Numbered from the stretch's first letter, positions 1-9,257 are shown. The stretch is DNA of 64,000 bases from Chitinophagales bacterium (GCA_026936105.1 JAIXKI010000002.1:650713-714712), one strand, 5' to 3'. The notes: generated by a model from the letters alone, not told the origin. Made by a program: numbers and translations.

Positions 1-407
1 ATCTTCATCATCCCGATGTCCTCTAGCATTTGATGTGTGGCTCCGTCTTCACCGAGAGTAAGGCCTGCGTGGGACGCACAGAGCTTAACATTCTTACCGC
101 TGTAGGCCACACTTTGACGGATCTGATCATAAACACGACCGGTGGAAAAATTGGCAAAAGTAGTGGTGTAGGGAATTTTTCCTCCTATGGTCAATCCGGC
201 TCCAACACCGATCATGTTTGCTTCAGATATTCCACATTGAAAAAAGCGTTCGGGAAATTCTTTTATAAATGGATGCAGTTTGAGCGATCCCGCAAGGTCT
301 GCTGTGAGTGCAACGATTTTCGGATTTTTTCTTGCGGCTTCCAGAATGCCATCACCGAAACCACTTCTTGTGTCTTTACTTCCTGTCGATTGAATTTCTT
401 TGAGCAT
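1..407 (-). CDS. Transketolase C-terminal subunit, 3' end beyond window edge
   Basis: The minus-strand frame opens at ATG 407-405 and stays open to the left edge, so about 135 N-terminal residues are visible and the 3' part is missing. The readable protein has the pyrimidine-binding domain of transketolase: a start like [14 protein letters not shown], then LTADLAGS, the [15 protein letters not shown] segment carrying the conserved Glu that activates thiamine diphosphate, and [14 protein letters not shown]. The protein starts directly at this domain, so it is the C-terminal half of a two-gene transketolase. The N-terminal (diphosphate-binding) half would normally be encoded just upstream, but the next minus-strand gene upstream is galE, so that half is not adjacent on this side. 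Known role of the family: two-carbon transfer in the pentose phosphate pathway. A related two-subunit TPP enzyme is a less likely alternative. Confidence 0.85.
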   Translation of the reverse strand, partial: MLKEIQSTGSKDTRSGFGDGILEAARKNPKIVALTADLAGSLKLHPFIKEFPERFFQCGISEANMIGVGAGLTIGGKIPYTTTFANFSTGRVYDQIRQSVAYSGKNVKLCASHAGLTLGEDGATHQMLEDIGMMK

Positions 408-609
408 GATTGAATGATAATTCCCGCAAAATTAGGAAATGAAGTCAGTAAACAGCCATAATCTTTTTTTGGATTATTTGTTTTGCAATGCAGATGTGAA
501 TGCCGGAATATTTCTGATTATGATTTTCAGCTCTTATGAAGGGAGTGCTCGGTAAATATCGGTTGTTTGTAAAAAAAAGGTACTACCTGTATTAAGACAG
601 TTGTGTAGG

Positions 610-1665
610 CTAATTGAGATCCGGTTTTTGTTTATTAAGAATTGTATCATCTGCTTTTAGTTTTTGTTCCCACTTCCAGGCAGTGGACATCATTTCATCC
701 AAAGAAAATCCCGGATCCCATCCCAGAAGTTTTTTGGCAAGATCATTATTGGCATAGATGGCGATCACATCGCCGGGCCTTCTCGGTCCGATGGAATAAT
801 TCAATTTCACTCCGTTTACTTTTTCGAAAGTCTTTATTGCTTCCAGTACGGTCACGCCGTTTCCGGTACCTAAATTGAACACTTCACAAAGGCTATGGTT
901 TTTCTTTTCTTCCAGGTATCTGAGTGCCAGCGTATGTGCATGCGCAATATCGCAAACATGAATGAAATCACGGAGACAGGATCCGTCACGGGTGGGATAG
1001 TCGTCTCCGAACACGGTCATTTTTGGAATTTTTCCGATGGCTGTCTGAGTGATTACAGGAACAAGGTTCTCCGGTTTCCCCAAAGGAGTTTCCCCGATCA
1101 GGCACGAAGGATGTGCTCCTACCGGATTAAAGTAGCGGAGAAGAATGCAGTTGGTGCCTGAACTTTTTGCAAATTCATTCAAGATCTGTTCTCCCATTTG
1201 CTTGGTATATCCGTAAGGTGATTCAGCAGGTTTGGGAGGTGTTTTCTCGGTTACCGGCACTTTATCGGGATTGCCATACACTGTGCAGGAAGATGAGAAT
1301 ACAAAATAAGGAGTCTGAAATTCTTTGACACATTTCAACAGGTTCATCAGCGATACCAGGTTGTTTTCAAAATAAAGCAAGGGTTCTTTCACTGATTCGC
1401 CCACCGATTTGTATGCAGCGAAATGAATGATGCCGGTGATATCTTCGTTTTCCTGGAAGATGGCGAAAAGGTCATCGTAATTGCAGAGATCTACTTTATA
1501 GTTTTTTATTTTCTTTCCAGTGATCTTCTCTACTCCGTTCAGGATATGAGGATCGGATCGTGAATTATCATCAACGGATATTACATCAAATCCGTTTTCT
1601 GCCAGATCTACAAGGGTGTGAGATCCTATATAACCGCAACCGCCTGTAACTAAGATTTTTGCCAT
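610..1665 (-). CDS. galE: UDP-glucose 4-epimerase
   Basis: This 351-residue extended short-chain dehydrogenase interconverts UDP-glucose and UDP-galactose in the cytoplasm with tightly bound NAD. The NAD-binding glycine motif TGGCGYIG is at residues 7-14. The catalytic serine stretch FSSSCTVYG is near 122-131, and the YxxxK pair is Tyr151/Lys155 (YGYTK). The C-terminal half has the typical RRPGD and LGW segments. The length is normal for GalE. It supplies UDP-galactose for surface glycans, which fits the polysaccharide locus at the far end of the window, although the two are not linked here. It is a lone minus-strand gene, with about 200 nt separating it from the transketolase subunit downstream and 58 nt from the phosphate transporter upstream. 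Confidence 0.95.
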   Translation of the reverse strand: MAKILVTGGCGYIGSHTLVDLAENGFDVISVDDNSRSDPHILNGVEKITGKKIKNYKVDLCNYDDLFAIFQENEDITGIIHFAAYKSVGESVKEPLLYFENNLVSLMNLLKCVKEFQTPYFVFSSSCTVYGNPDKVPVTEKTPPKPAESPYGYTKQMGEQILNEFAKSSGTNCILLRYFNPVGAHPSCLIGETPLGKPENLVPVITQTAIGKIPKMTVFGDDYPTRDGSCLRDFIHVCDIAHAHTLALRYLEEKKNHSLCEVFNLGTGNGVTVLEAIKTFEKVNGVKLNYSIGPRRPGDVIAIYANNDLAKKLLGWDPGFSLDEMMSTAWKWEQKLKADDTILNKQKPDLN

Positions 1666-1723
1666 GATTAAGTATAATCACAAAAGTCAGAAATTTTTTA
1701 AAATATGATAAAAAAATACAGGA

Positions 1724-2947
1724 TCAGGTAAAAAGATTGACTACCAGGTAAACACCGGCTGCCAGCAAACCACTGATGGGTATAGTCAGTATCCACGCCC
1801 ATACCAGGTTAATGGTTACACCCCAATGAACCGCAGATAATCTTTTTGTGGCCCCCGCACCCATAATGGATCCCGTAATAGTATGAGTGGTGCTCACCGG
1901 AATTCTTAATGCTTCTGTTACAAATAGGGTAATGGCTCCGGCAGAATCCGCTGCTACTCCTTCAAAAGACCTGATCTTGGTGATCTTTGTTCCCATAGTT
2001 TTGACAATTTTCCATCCGCCGCTCATAGTTCCTAGTGCGATCGCAGTATAGCATGATAAAGGCACCCAGGTAGGCATTTGTTCAAAATGACTGATTGTGC
2101 CGTTTGATATAAGTGCAATAGTAATCAGCCCCATTACTTTTTGCGCATCATTACCGCCATGGCCAATACTAAAAGACGCAGATGCTACCAATTGCAGTCT
2201 TCGAAACCATGCATTTGCTCTTTTGACATTAAGTGAATGAAGATAAAATGAGAATATGGCCATGATTAATAGAATACCTGAAAGCAAAATCCATTTGAAG
2301 TTTTTAGAATCGAAAATTACTTTTAAGATATAGCTCTGATAATGGGAAGTAAGTTTTGTTTTGTCAAATACAAGAATGTTGTAAAGAAATATCAGGACAC
2401 CCACAATGACCAACAATGAGAATAACCTGGGGACAATTCCTTTACGGAAGGAATTCATGAACCATATTGCTATAATAAAGGCGATCAGCATACCTGTAAT
2501 AGGTGCAACTATAATAAAACTCGCAGTTTTGATAATGTTAGGGTCTGAAGCCATATTTATTGCCTGAAACCCTCCTGTATGAGCGATGGCAGCTCCGGCA
2601 AATCCCCCGATTAAAGTATGCGAGGAAGAAGAAGGTATTCCCAGCCACCAGGTCAATAAATTCCAGCAGATCGCAGCGATCAGCCCCGACAAAATGATTT
2701 TTAAACCTTCATGTCCGGTCATGATTTCAGGCTTTACCGTATTCTTTGCAATCGTGCTGGCTACCCCGTGATCTTTAAAGATTAAAAAAGCGGCAAAATT
2801 GAACAAGGCAGCCCATAATACTGCCTGAAATGGAGTTAGCACTTTTGTAGAAACTATATTAGTAATGGCGTTGGCGGCATCATGAAATCCATTAATGTAA
2901 TCGAAGATCAGAGCCAAGGCGATGATGGTAACCAGAAAAGCAGTCAT
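1724..2947 (-). CDS. PiT-family inorganic phosphate transporter
   Basis: This 407-residue integral membrane protein shows the two inverted PiT signatures: FDYINGFHDAANAIT near the N-terminus and FSIGHGGNDAQKVMG in the C-terminal half. About ten hydrophobic segments separate them. The family imports phosphate, usually as a metal-phosphate complex, with protons or sodium. The gene lies 24 nt downstream of a DUF47/PhoU-like gene on the same strand, the usual two-gene arrangement in which the PhoU-like protein modulates the transporter. A full-length, intact coding sequence; substrate specificity (phosphate versus sulfate) cannot be fixed by eye, but the DUF47 neighbour favours phosphate. Confidence 0.93.
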   Translation of the reverse strand: MTAFLVTIIALALIFDYINGFHDAANAITNIVSTKVLTPFQAVLWAALFNFAAFLIFKDHGVASTIAKNTVKPEIMTGHEGLKIILSGLIAAICWNLLTWWLGIPSSSSHTLIGGFAGAAIAHTGGFQAINMASDPNIIKTASFIIVAPITGMLIAFIIAIWFMNSFRKGIVPRLFSLLVIVGVLIFLYNILVFDKTKLTSHYQSYILKVIFDSKNFKWILLSGILLIMAIFSFYLHSLNVKRANAWFRRLQLVASASFSIGHGGNDAQKVMGLITIALISNGTISHFEQMPTWVPLSCYTAIALGTMSGGWKIVKTMGTKITKIRSFEGVAADSAGAITLFVTEALRIPVSTTHTITGSIMGAGATKRLSAVHWGVTINLVWAWILTIPISGLLAAGVYLVVNLFT

Positions 2948-2971
2948 AAAGCAAAATAATAATTTGACCTG

Positions 2972-3619
2972 TCAGGCATACTTGATAATTATTGATTCGA
3001 TAACATTACTGGCATCTTCACATTTGTCCGTTACTATTTCCATTACCTGGTAGATTTCTCTTTTCTTGATCACTTCCTTTGCATCAGGTTCTGTATCAAA
3101 AAGATGTTCAATACTCATATCAAAAATATCATCGGCCTGATTTTCGGTGCTGTTGATCTTTACCAGCGCTTCAGTAAGCTGGCGCATATTTTTCATATTG
3201 CGCAGTTGTTTGACCGCAATGGACACCTGCTGGGCGCTCAACTCAATGAGTTCCGCCATTTTTTGCATGCCGGTTTCGTTGGGGTTGATCCTGTAAAAGT
3301 TGATCTTTTTGGCTGCAGAATAAATGTAATCGGCAATATCATCCAGTGAGGAGGCCAGGTAATGAATGTCTTCCCGGTCAAAAGGGGTAATGAAATTTCT
3401 TCCCAATTCGGTAAAGATGCTATGGGTCAGTTCATCATTGGTGTGTTCCAGGTCTTCAATCTGACTGATGATAACAGCCCTCTTGTTAAAATCGGGTTCG
3501 GCAACCACGTCTCTGAGAAGGGTACCCATTTTGGCAACATTGTCTGCCACTTTTTCAAACAGCTCATAAAACACTTTGTTTTTCGGAACAAAGATGTTGA
3601 AGATGGAATTAAGAGACAT
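2972..3619 (-). CDS. DUF47 (PhoU-like) phosphate-transport regulator
   Basis: This 215-residue protein is mostly amphipathic helix, rich in Glu/Asp and without a signal peptide or membrane segment. Its pattern is that of the DUF47/PhoU-like family: a start like MSLNSIFNIFVPKN, FYELFEKVADN, IEDLEHTNDELTHSIF and, further on, LASSLDDIADYIYSAAKK. Members form helical bundles that bind metals and pair with PiT transporters. It is the first gene of a two-gene unit with the transporter (24-nt gap). A small hairpin with a GNRA-type loop lies just upstream (3637-3650). Function in regulating phosphate uptake is inferred from family and neighbour. Confidence 0.9.
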   Translation of the reverse strand: MSLNSIFNIFVPKNKVFYELFEKVADNVAKMGTLLRDVVAEPDFNKRAVIISQIEDLEHTNDELTHSIFTELGRNFITPFDREDIHYLASSLDDIADYIYSAAKKINFYRINPNETGMQKMAELIELSAQQVSIAVKQLRNMKNMRQLTEALVKINSTENQADDIFDMSIEHLFDTEPDAKEVIKKREIYQVMEIVTDKCEDASNVIESIIIKYA

Positions 3620-3935
3620 ATCAATTTGTTTTGGCTCCGGCTTGCGCCGGCATGGTTACGAAATTAATGGCTTCAGCTTTTTTGTCTCAGTCAGTTAGCT
3701 GAATTAATAATTTCTTAATACAGGATGAGAAAGTATTGAAAGAATGCAGGTAAAATGATTGAAACTGACACGATCAATATTTTTTGCAGGTATCTGCAAC
3801 TGTCCTGTAATTTAATAATAAGAGTATTGATAATTAATATTTACAAATGTTCGATCTGTCGTTGTTTCGGCTTAAATTTAAATACTGAAGATCAGCGGGG
3901 ATCTTATATTCAGTTATCAGATAAAAAAATTAAGT
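3620..3935. other. Divergent intergenic region, 316 bp
   Basis: This AT-rich spacer separates the DUF47/PiT unit (minus) from the serine hydrolase (plus) and should hold both promoters. On the minus strand a CCGGC-GCAA-GCCGG hairpin (3637-3650) lies in the probable 5' leader of the DUF47 gene. On the plus side a TAAATTTA stretch near 3873-3885 resembles a -7 box with the final G missing. A 90-codon plus-strand reading frame starting near 3755 overlaps the hydrolase start and has no recognisable content, so it is not called. Confidence 0.4.
3637..3650 (-). other. Leader hairpin with GCAA tetraloop
   Basis: On the minus strand the sequence CCGGC-GCAA-GCCGG can fold into a perfect 5-bp GC stem closed by a GNRA-type tetraloop. 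It sits 18 nt upstream of the DUF47 ATG (3619-3617) and so would lie in the 5' leader of the phosphate operon mRNA. No function can be assigned; it may affect translation or mRNA stability. Confidence 0.35.
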
Positions 3936-5078
3936 ATGAAAAGGAGTTATCTGCATTGCCTGTTTCTCTTATACCTTCTATTATTTTTTTCAGGATTTTC
4001 AGTAAATGCACAACAACCGCAGGTTGAATCACGGATAGAAAGTGTGATGAAGCAATTTGATATGGTCGGGCTTTCTGTGGCCGTTGTAAAAAAAGGGAGG
4101 ATTATCTATGTTCATTCTTTTGGCCTGAAGAACAGGGAGACGAACACACTTTTGAGTAATTCTGACATTTTCAGGATAGCTTCTATTTCCAAATCCTTTT
4201 CCTCAACGTCTATCATGCAGTTGATGGAAGCCGGAAAACTTTCCTTAAGCGATGATGTGAGCGATCTCATCGGATTTAAAGTTCGTAATCCTAAATATCC
4301 CGGTAAAGTCATCACATTAAAAATGCTTCTGTCGCACACTTCCAGCCTCAATGATGACCAGGGATATTTTACCCTGGATGTGATCAACCCGGACAAAAAT
4401 CCTGATTGGGCGAAATGTTATAGCGATTATGCACCGGGAGAAAAGTACAGCTATTGCAATTTGAATTTTAACATGGTGGGCACCATCATAGAGAGGATTT
4501 CGGGCCAGCGCTTTGATAAATATGTGAAACAACATGTGCTTGATCCGCTCGGTTTGTACGGAGGATATGAAGTCAGCGCCCTGGACTCCGCAAAATTTGT
4601 TACACTATATGAGTATGATCCGCAGACAAAGACCTACACAGCAGATCCTGAAGCCTATAATCCGAGAAGAGAGCAGATAGAAAATTATGTGCAGGGATAC
4701 AGCACACCTGTTTTTTCCCCGACGGGAGGAATGAAAATATCTGCCACCGACCTGGCTAAGTACATGACCATGCACATGTATTTTGGCAAGTACGGGAAAA
4801 CGAGGATCATCAAAAAGAAAAGTTCTCACCTGATGCAGACGCCCGTGCTGAGCGGTTATGGACTGGCTTTGCTTACTTCTGACGGTTTGATACCCGGAAA
4901 AACAATGGTAGGCCATACCGGGTCGGCTTACGGTTTATACAGCATGATGTTTTTTCAGCCTAAGGAAAAATTCGGGATTGTTGCCATCACCAATGGATGC
5001 AACAGGGATTCGGATGTGGAATTCAATCCCGGCCTGAAAGCGGTTGCCAATGTTTTGTATGAAGAGCTTTTAAAGTAG
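3936..5078 (+). CDS. Secreted beta-lactamase-fold serine hydrolase (class C type)
   Basis: This 380-residue protein has a Sec signal peptide (MKRSYLHC, a leucine-rich core, cleavage probably after VNA at about residue 25). It then shows the three active-site elements of the class C beta-lactamase/D-Ala-D-Ala carboxypeptidase/esterase superfamily: SxxK as Ser83-Ile-Ser-Lys86, YxN as Tyr173-Cys-Asn175, and the KTG equivalent HTG starting at His327. All three are intact, so an active periplasmic hydrolase is likely. Such proteins act on peptidoglycan peptides, D-amino-acid peptides or esters, and true beta-lactam resistance is less common. It is a single gene closed by a strong terminator at 5088-5114. 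The exact substrate cannot be read from sequence. Confidence 0.88.
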   Translation: MKRSYLHCLFLLYLLLFFSGFSVNAQQPQVESRIESVMKQFDMVGLSVAVVKKGRIIYVHSFGLKNRETNTLLSNSDIFRIASISKSFSSTSIMQLMEAGKLSLSDDVSDLIGFKVRNPKYPGKVITLKMLLSHTSSLNDDQGYFTLDVINPDKNPDWAKCYSDYAPGEKYSYCNLNFNMVGTIIERISGQRFDKYVKQHVLDPLGLYGGYEVSALDSAKFVTLYEYDPQTKTYTADPEAYNPRREQIENYVQGYSTPVFSPTGGMKISATDLAKYMTMHMYFGKYGKTRIIKKKSSHLMQTPVLSGYGLALLTSDGLIPGKTMVGHTGSAYGLYSMMFFQPKEKFGIVAITNGCNRDSDVEFNPGLKAVANVLYEELLK

Positions 5079-5087
5079 TGATGTAAA

Positions 5088-5114
5088 GTATCCCGGGACT
5101 CTTGCCCGGGATAC
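5088..5114. terminator. Bidirectional terminator between convergent genes
   Basis: A perfect 10-bp inverted repeat, GTATCCCGGG and CCCGGGATAC, flanks a 7-nt loop. It lies 10 nt after the hydrolase stop and 17 nt before the stop of the convergent DUF885 gene. A T-rich tract follows on the plus strand (about 5122-5137). It probably ends transcription from both sides. Confidence 0.75.
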
Positions 5115-5130
5115 CTCTTGCTTATTTTTT

Positions 5131-6867
5131 TTATTTTACCGGAATATCACCCTCAAATTTCCATTGGGTCGAAAAATCAGGATTCAGCTTCTGATCAGTT
5201 ACAAGTGCACGGAACATTTCGATGGGAATGGTATTGTTCTGAAGAAATGTGTCATTGAATTGCCGGTCGGTCATCTTTCCTTTGCCTACCACTTCACCGT
5301 GCAATTGATACATCTGCAGAGCTCCCATCATGTATGCCAGTTGATAAAGTGGACCATAACCGCCGGTAAAAGACCTGCGCACTTCCGATTCAGCACTGAA
5401 TCTTTCCAGCCCGACTTTCTCCACCAGGTAATCAATGCATTGCTGGGGCGTCCAGTTCTTCAGATGATAATTTAATGAGAATACGATGCGGGCACAACGG
5501 GTCATTCTCCAGAACAGGGCCCCGATCTTTTCTTCTGCATTCCTGTTGTACCCTTTGTCCCAAAGAATCATTTCCCAATAGAAAGCCCATCCTTCCGCAC
5601 TGAAAGGTGTACTGAATTGCCTGCGGTAAGGGCGGTATCTTTTGTTCATGAAAAATTGCAGATTGTGGCCGGGAATCAGTTCATGAAACACTTCTGCACG
5701 GGCAAAAGAATAGTTGCCGCTTCGCATGATCATCATTTTTGTATCATAATCCTGCTCTTCATTTGCATAGGCAACCATAATCTGAGGGCCTCCCAGAAAA
5801 TAGGAAGCAAACCTCATTTGTTCAGGTGAAAGCATCACCATGCGCCATGCTTCTCTGGCAAGGGGAGAAATAGTAACTAATCCCATGCTGTCAATTACAT
5901 GAAGGGCATGTTCTTCCAGTTCATTGATAAGCTGAGGCTGTTGTCCGGGCGTCAGATGATTTTCTTTCACTTTGTCCAGCGCCTTTCCCCAGTCATCACC
6001 AAACCCCATTTCACGGGAAGCTTTTTTCATTTCATTGAGGCACCAGTCATATTGCTGCGCAGCTATCTGTATCAGTTGCTCGGGAGTGTAAGGTATCATC
6101 TCGAATTTGAGCTGTCGGATCAGTTCTTCCCTTCCGATAGGATGTCCGATAATGCCGGAATTGTCCAATGCTTTTTCCGAATTTGCAACCGGCTGTTTTT
6201 CCAGCCATTTGCCGTAATCGGATAAGGCTGCCTCTGTTTCCGGATAGGTCTTTTTCATCCACCATGTGAAATCCGGGTCATAATTGTTATAGAAAGAATA
6301 GACATTCTTTAATCCTTTCTGCAAATCGCCCAGGGCATCAGCGGCTGCTTTTCTCAGGTCTTCATTTTCCAGAGGTTTATCCTGAACTGCTTTTTTAGCT
6401 TGCTGGATTTTCTGAATCACTCCGTTCAACAATTTTGCTGTTTCCATTGAGTTGAGAGTGTTCCCTCTTCTTCGTTGCTGTTGCAGACGGATAATATCCG
6501 GCCCAAAGGGAATGGCATATTGTATTTTCTGAAAGTCCTGTTTACTTTGTTCCAGGTTATATTGATCGCTGAGAATATTCCGCTTCAGTAAAATATAATC
6601 CACCTGGTCTTCTTTGCTGAGCTGATTGAAAGGAATTGCTTTCAGCTTTGCCAGCCAGTCTTTGTAAAATTTGGTAAAACGGTCAAAGTATTCATCCGAA
6701 TATTTGAAAATGTAAACCAGGTTCAGGTCCTGGACATCTGCATAATATTCTGTGACCAGTGCTTCTCCGGTGACCGGATCACCTGGTGGCCGCCCATTGG
6801 AATATGCGCCTGAAGTTGAGATCAGGAAAATGAAAATAACGGAAAAGATCCTGCTGTAATGTTTCAT
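5131..6867 (-). CDS. DUF885 family secreted metallopeptidase-like protein
   Basis: This 578-residue protein has a signal peptide (MKHYSRIF, hydrophobic core ending near TSGAYS). The key motif is HELIPGH at residues 395-401, an HExxxGH zinc-binding site typical of DUF885, followed by the conserved AEGWAFYWE segment that supplies the third ligand. The C-terminal region carries the GGYGPLYQLAYMMG motif of the same family. Members are predicted zinc peptidases or hydrolases of the periplasm, and few have known substrates. The length (about 580) is normal. It stands alone between a terminator and a 155-nt spacer that holds an 8-bp inverted repeat (6931-6960). Confidence 0.88.
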   Translation of the reverse strand: MKHYSRIFSVIFIFLISTSGAYSNGRPPGDPVTGEALVTEYYADVQDLNLVYIFKYSDEYFDRFTKFYKDWLAKLKAIPFNQLSKEDQVDYILLKRNILSDQYNLEQSKQDFQKIQYAIPFGPDIIRLQQQRRRGNTLNSMETAKLLNGVIQKIQQAKKAVQDKPLENEDLRKAAADALGDLQKGLKNVYSFYNNYDPDFTWWMKKTYPETEAALSDYGKWLEKQPVANSEKALDNSGIIGHPIGREELIRQLKFEMIPYTPEQLIQIAAQQYDWCLNEMKKASREMGFGDDWGKALDKVKENHLTPGQQPQLINELEEHALHVIDSMGLVTISPLAREAWRMVMLSPEQMRFASYFLGGPQIMVAYANEEQDYDTKMMIMRSGNYSFARAEVFHELIPGHNLQFFMNKRYRPYRRQFSTPFSAEGWAFYWEMILWDKGYNRNAEEKIGALFWRMTRCARIVFSLNYHLKNWTPQQCIDYLVEKVGLERFSAESEVRRSFTGGYGPLYQLAYMMGALQMYQLHGEVVGKGKMTDRQFNDTFLQNNTIPIEMFRALVTDQKLNPDFSTQWKFEGDIPVK

Positions 6868-6930
6868 GGTTTGAAGAATTAAGTGAAAAAAAATTATGCC
6901 GGATAATTGTTTTGGTAATAAGAATTTTGA

Positions 6931-6960
6931 TCAGGTAAATAAAAGTATGAAATTACCTGA
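6931..6960. promoter_or_regulatory. Inverted repeat upstream of the DUF885 gene
   Basis: TCAGGTAA (6931-6938) and TTACCTGA (6953-6960) form a perfect 8-bp inverted repeat with a 14-nt spacer, 64 nt upstream of the DUF885 start codon and near the end of the GH20 gene. This spacing fits an operator read by a dimeric repressor or activator. There is no T-tract, so a terminator is unlikely. Confidence 0.35.
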
Positions 6961-7022
6961 ACCGTAAATTCAGTAACGGAAACAAATTTCAGCTATGCGA
7001 AATAATTCTGATAACTCCTCCT

Positions 7023-8966
7023 TTATTTCACCCGGCTCTTCAGTTCGCTGATGGGCATGGAGATCATTCTGCCTATCGGTTTTTTGCCCCGGTATGTTAT
7101 CACTTTCAGTTGGGTGGCAAATTTCGGTACCGATAATGGCTGTTCATATTTCGGATAGAACCGGTCGGGATATGAATTGTCAAAACTGTAATAAATATCC
7201 AGTCCGTTCACTTCATTTTTCAATCCGATCTTCAATTCTCCGTCACTGGTTTTGGACACAATGAACTCGGGATCGTACATGCTGGGAGCGTATTTCACTT
7301 CTTCAACGTCGAATCTTTCAAATTGCGCTTCGATCCTCCTTACAAAATCATCCCAGTTTTTATTTTCATTGGGCGACCAGGTGTTTTCTGCAATGGCAAA
7401 TGCCCGTGGCCATGTCATGTATTCTGCCTGGCGGAATGTGAAGACCTGCTCGGTCCAGAGATTTCCCTGAGCTCCCAGAACGAACTTTTGTTCTTCTTTG
7501 GTCAATGATGCCGGCATTGGGTTGAAGCTGTAGGTTTTGCTCAGCCGCAATGATGCATATACATGCGGCTCCATGATCCTGTCACTTTGCATGTAATCGA
7601 GGTAAGCATATTCGGTCGGGCTCATCACCACATAGTGCCCTGCTTTGGCAGCCACTTCACCTCCATTGAGGTTTGCTGTGGCGCCTTCACTGACCACGCC
7701 ATCACGTGAGCCGCGCCAGCTCATCACGGCAGCGGTAGGGCCTATGCCACCTTCCAGTATTTCATCCCAGCCGATGAATTTCTTTCCTTTTGCTTCCACT
7801 ATTTTTTCCAGCCTTCTTTCAAAATAACCCTGCACTTCTTCATAGGTCTTCAGGTTCTCTCTTTTCATCAGTTGGGTGATGGCATCACTGCTTTTCCAGA
7901 AAGTCTTAAAAGTTTCATCACCGCCTACATGTATGTATTCGAAAGGGAAAAGCGATGCTATCTCCGTCATCACCTTATCAAGAAACTCATACACTTTTTC
8001 ATTGGAGGGGCAAAGGTTGTCATCATAGATGGCAGTATGTGTGCTCCAGTCTTTGATCGGCTCGCCTGCCGACACACCGATATTGCCCACTCCACCGGAG
8101 CAGGAAAGTTCAGGATAGGCAGCGATGGCGGCAAGGCTGTGGCCGGGCACATCCACTTCGGGCATGATGTTCACGAACCTGTCCCGAGCATATTGTACCA
8201 GTTCTCTGATGTCTTCATGTGTATAAAAACCTCCGTAGTCTTTAGGTTCGTCGGGTGTGGGAACCGGGAAAGTTCCGAACTGGCCGACGCGGTATGGCCT
8301 CCATGCTCCTATCTCTGTCAGCCGCGGCAGGCTCCTGATCTCAATGCGCCAGCCTTCATCATCTGCCAGGTGCAGGTGCAGCAGGTTAAGCTTGTATTTT
8401 GCCATCTGATCAATGTAGGCTTTTACTTCTTCCTTCGTAAAAAAATGACGGGCCACATCGAACATCAGCCCTCTCCATCCGAAGCGGGGATAGTCAGTGA
8501 TCTCCACACAAGGCGCTTTCCACGATACACCGCTGACTTTTTCATTGCTTTCAATTTCTTTGGGAAACAGTTGCTGCAGCGTTTGCACACCGTAAAAAAT
8601 TCCTGCCGGCTTGTTAGCTGTTATGATGATATTTTTTGGCGTTACCAATAGCCTGTAGCCTTCATTACCCAGCATGGTATCAGATGTTTTGTTCAGTTCC
8701 AGTTTTATGACGGGGGCAGGTGCAAGGGTAGACACCGTTATTTTTTTTCCCGTGGGCAACGACAGTTTCTTTTGCAGGACGGCAAGTGTTTGTTCCAATT
8801 CGGGAACGGACGGCGCCTGAATGGTTATATTTTGAGGAAGAGTAAAATAACCGGCTTTCTGAGTCACCTTCACTGGTTGGGGAACGATGGCGATCTCTGA
8901 CTTGTTTTGCCCCCATGTGATAGTGCTGATGAAAATTCCGAAGATGAATACGATGGCTCTGTTCAT
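7023..8966 (-). CDS. Beta-N-acetylhexosaminidase, glycoside hydrolase family 20
   Basis: This 647-residue secreted enzyme has a signal peptide ending near TWG/QNKSE and a GH20b-like N-terminal domain (VPQPVKVTQKAG). The GH20 barrel starts at about residue 160 (RFGWRGLMFDVARHF). The catalytic Asp-Glu pair is Asp350-Glu351 in HVGGDET, which carries out substrate-assisted hydrolysis of terminal GlcNAc/GalNAc. WTEQV and WPR segments line the active site further on, and a C-terminal beta domain follows. The likely role is trimming chitin, glycoprotein or peptidoglycan-derived oligosaccharides in the periplasm. It is monocistronic as far as can be seen; a TATCTTTC box at 9001-9008 (minus) may be its -7 element. 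Confidence 0.94.
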   Translation of the reverse strand: MNRAIVFIFGIFISTITWGQNKSEIAIVPQPVKVTQKAGYFTLPQNITIQAPSVPELEQTLAVLQKKLSLPTGKKITVSTLAPAPVIKLELNKTSDTMLGNEGYRLLVTPKNIIITANKPAGIFYGVQTLQQLFPKEIESNEKVSGVSWKAPCVEITDYPRFGWRGLMFDVARHFFTKEEVKAYIDQMAKYKLNLLHLHLADDEGWRIEIRSLPRLTEIGAWRPYRVGQFGTFPVPTPDEPKDYGGFYTHEDIRELVQYARDRFVNIMPEVDVPGHSLAAIAAYPELSCSGGVGNIGVSAGEPIKDWSTHTAIYDDNLCPSNEKVYEFLDKVMTEIASLFPFEYIHVGGDETFKTFWKSSDAITQLMKRENLKTYEEVQGYFERRLEKIVEAKGKKFIGWDEILEGGIGPTAAVMSWRGSRDGVVSEGATANLNGGEVAAKAGHYVVMSPTEYAYLDYMQSDRIMEPHVYASLRLSKTYSFNPMPASLTKEEQKFVLGAQGNLWTEQVFTFRQAEYMTWPRAFAIAENTWSPNENKNWDDFVRRIEAQFERFDVEEVKYAPSMYDPEFIVSKTSDGELKIGLKNEVNGLDIYYSFDNSYPDRFYPKYEQPLSVPKFATQLKVITYRGKKPIGRMISMPISELKSRVK

Positions 8967-9000
8967 GTTTCTGGTATTAAAGAGTTGAAATAATGAAGGG

Positions 9001-9008
9001 GAAAGATA
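9001..9008 (-). promoter_or_regulatory. Possible -7 box of the GH20 gene
   Basis: The minus strand reads TATCTTTC, one mismatch from the Bacteroidota TAnnTTTG box, about 35 nt upstream of the hexosaminidase start at 8966. No convincing -33 TTG is seen at the usual distance, so this is a weak call. Confidence 0.35.
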
Positions 9009-9257
9009 GGCAGAAAAATTATTGTAAAACGATAAGGGAAGTGAGTTGTTTTAAAAAGATAACGGTATCGCAAAACATTCCGCCTGAAATAGTGTCCCGG
9101 GAGCCACTGATATGGAATTCTCCGGCACCCGCATATTTAAATTATGCTCCGTTTGTATCCCGTTACCTTTATATAAGACCCAGGAAGAAGATGCGGGTGA
9201 AATAAAAACTATCTGAATCACAAATTCAGGATTGCAATGCAAATGGAATATATTTTT

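Noticed and set aside
30-413. Plus-strand frame of 127 codons at the left edge
   Set aside because: It lies opposite the clear transketolase-subunit reading frame on the minus strand; its translation is Cys- and Phe-rich and matches nothing.
3755-4027. Plus-strand frame upstream of the serine hydrolase
   Set aside because: It overlaps the hydrolase signal peptide in another frame and has no recognisable content.
7872-8651. Long plus-strand frame (259 codons) inside the GH20 gene
   Set aside because: Antisense shadow of a gene with all GH20 motifs; the translation has no domain and odd composition (many His, Cys, Phe).
8993-9242. Short frames on both strands between the GH20 gene and the hypothetical gene
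   Set aside because: They overlap each other, are rich in unlikely residues and have no promoter or family support; the region is better read as intergenic.
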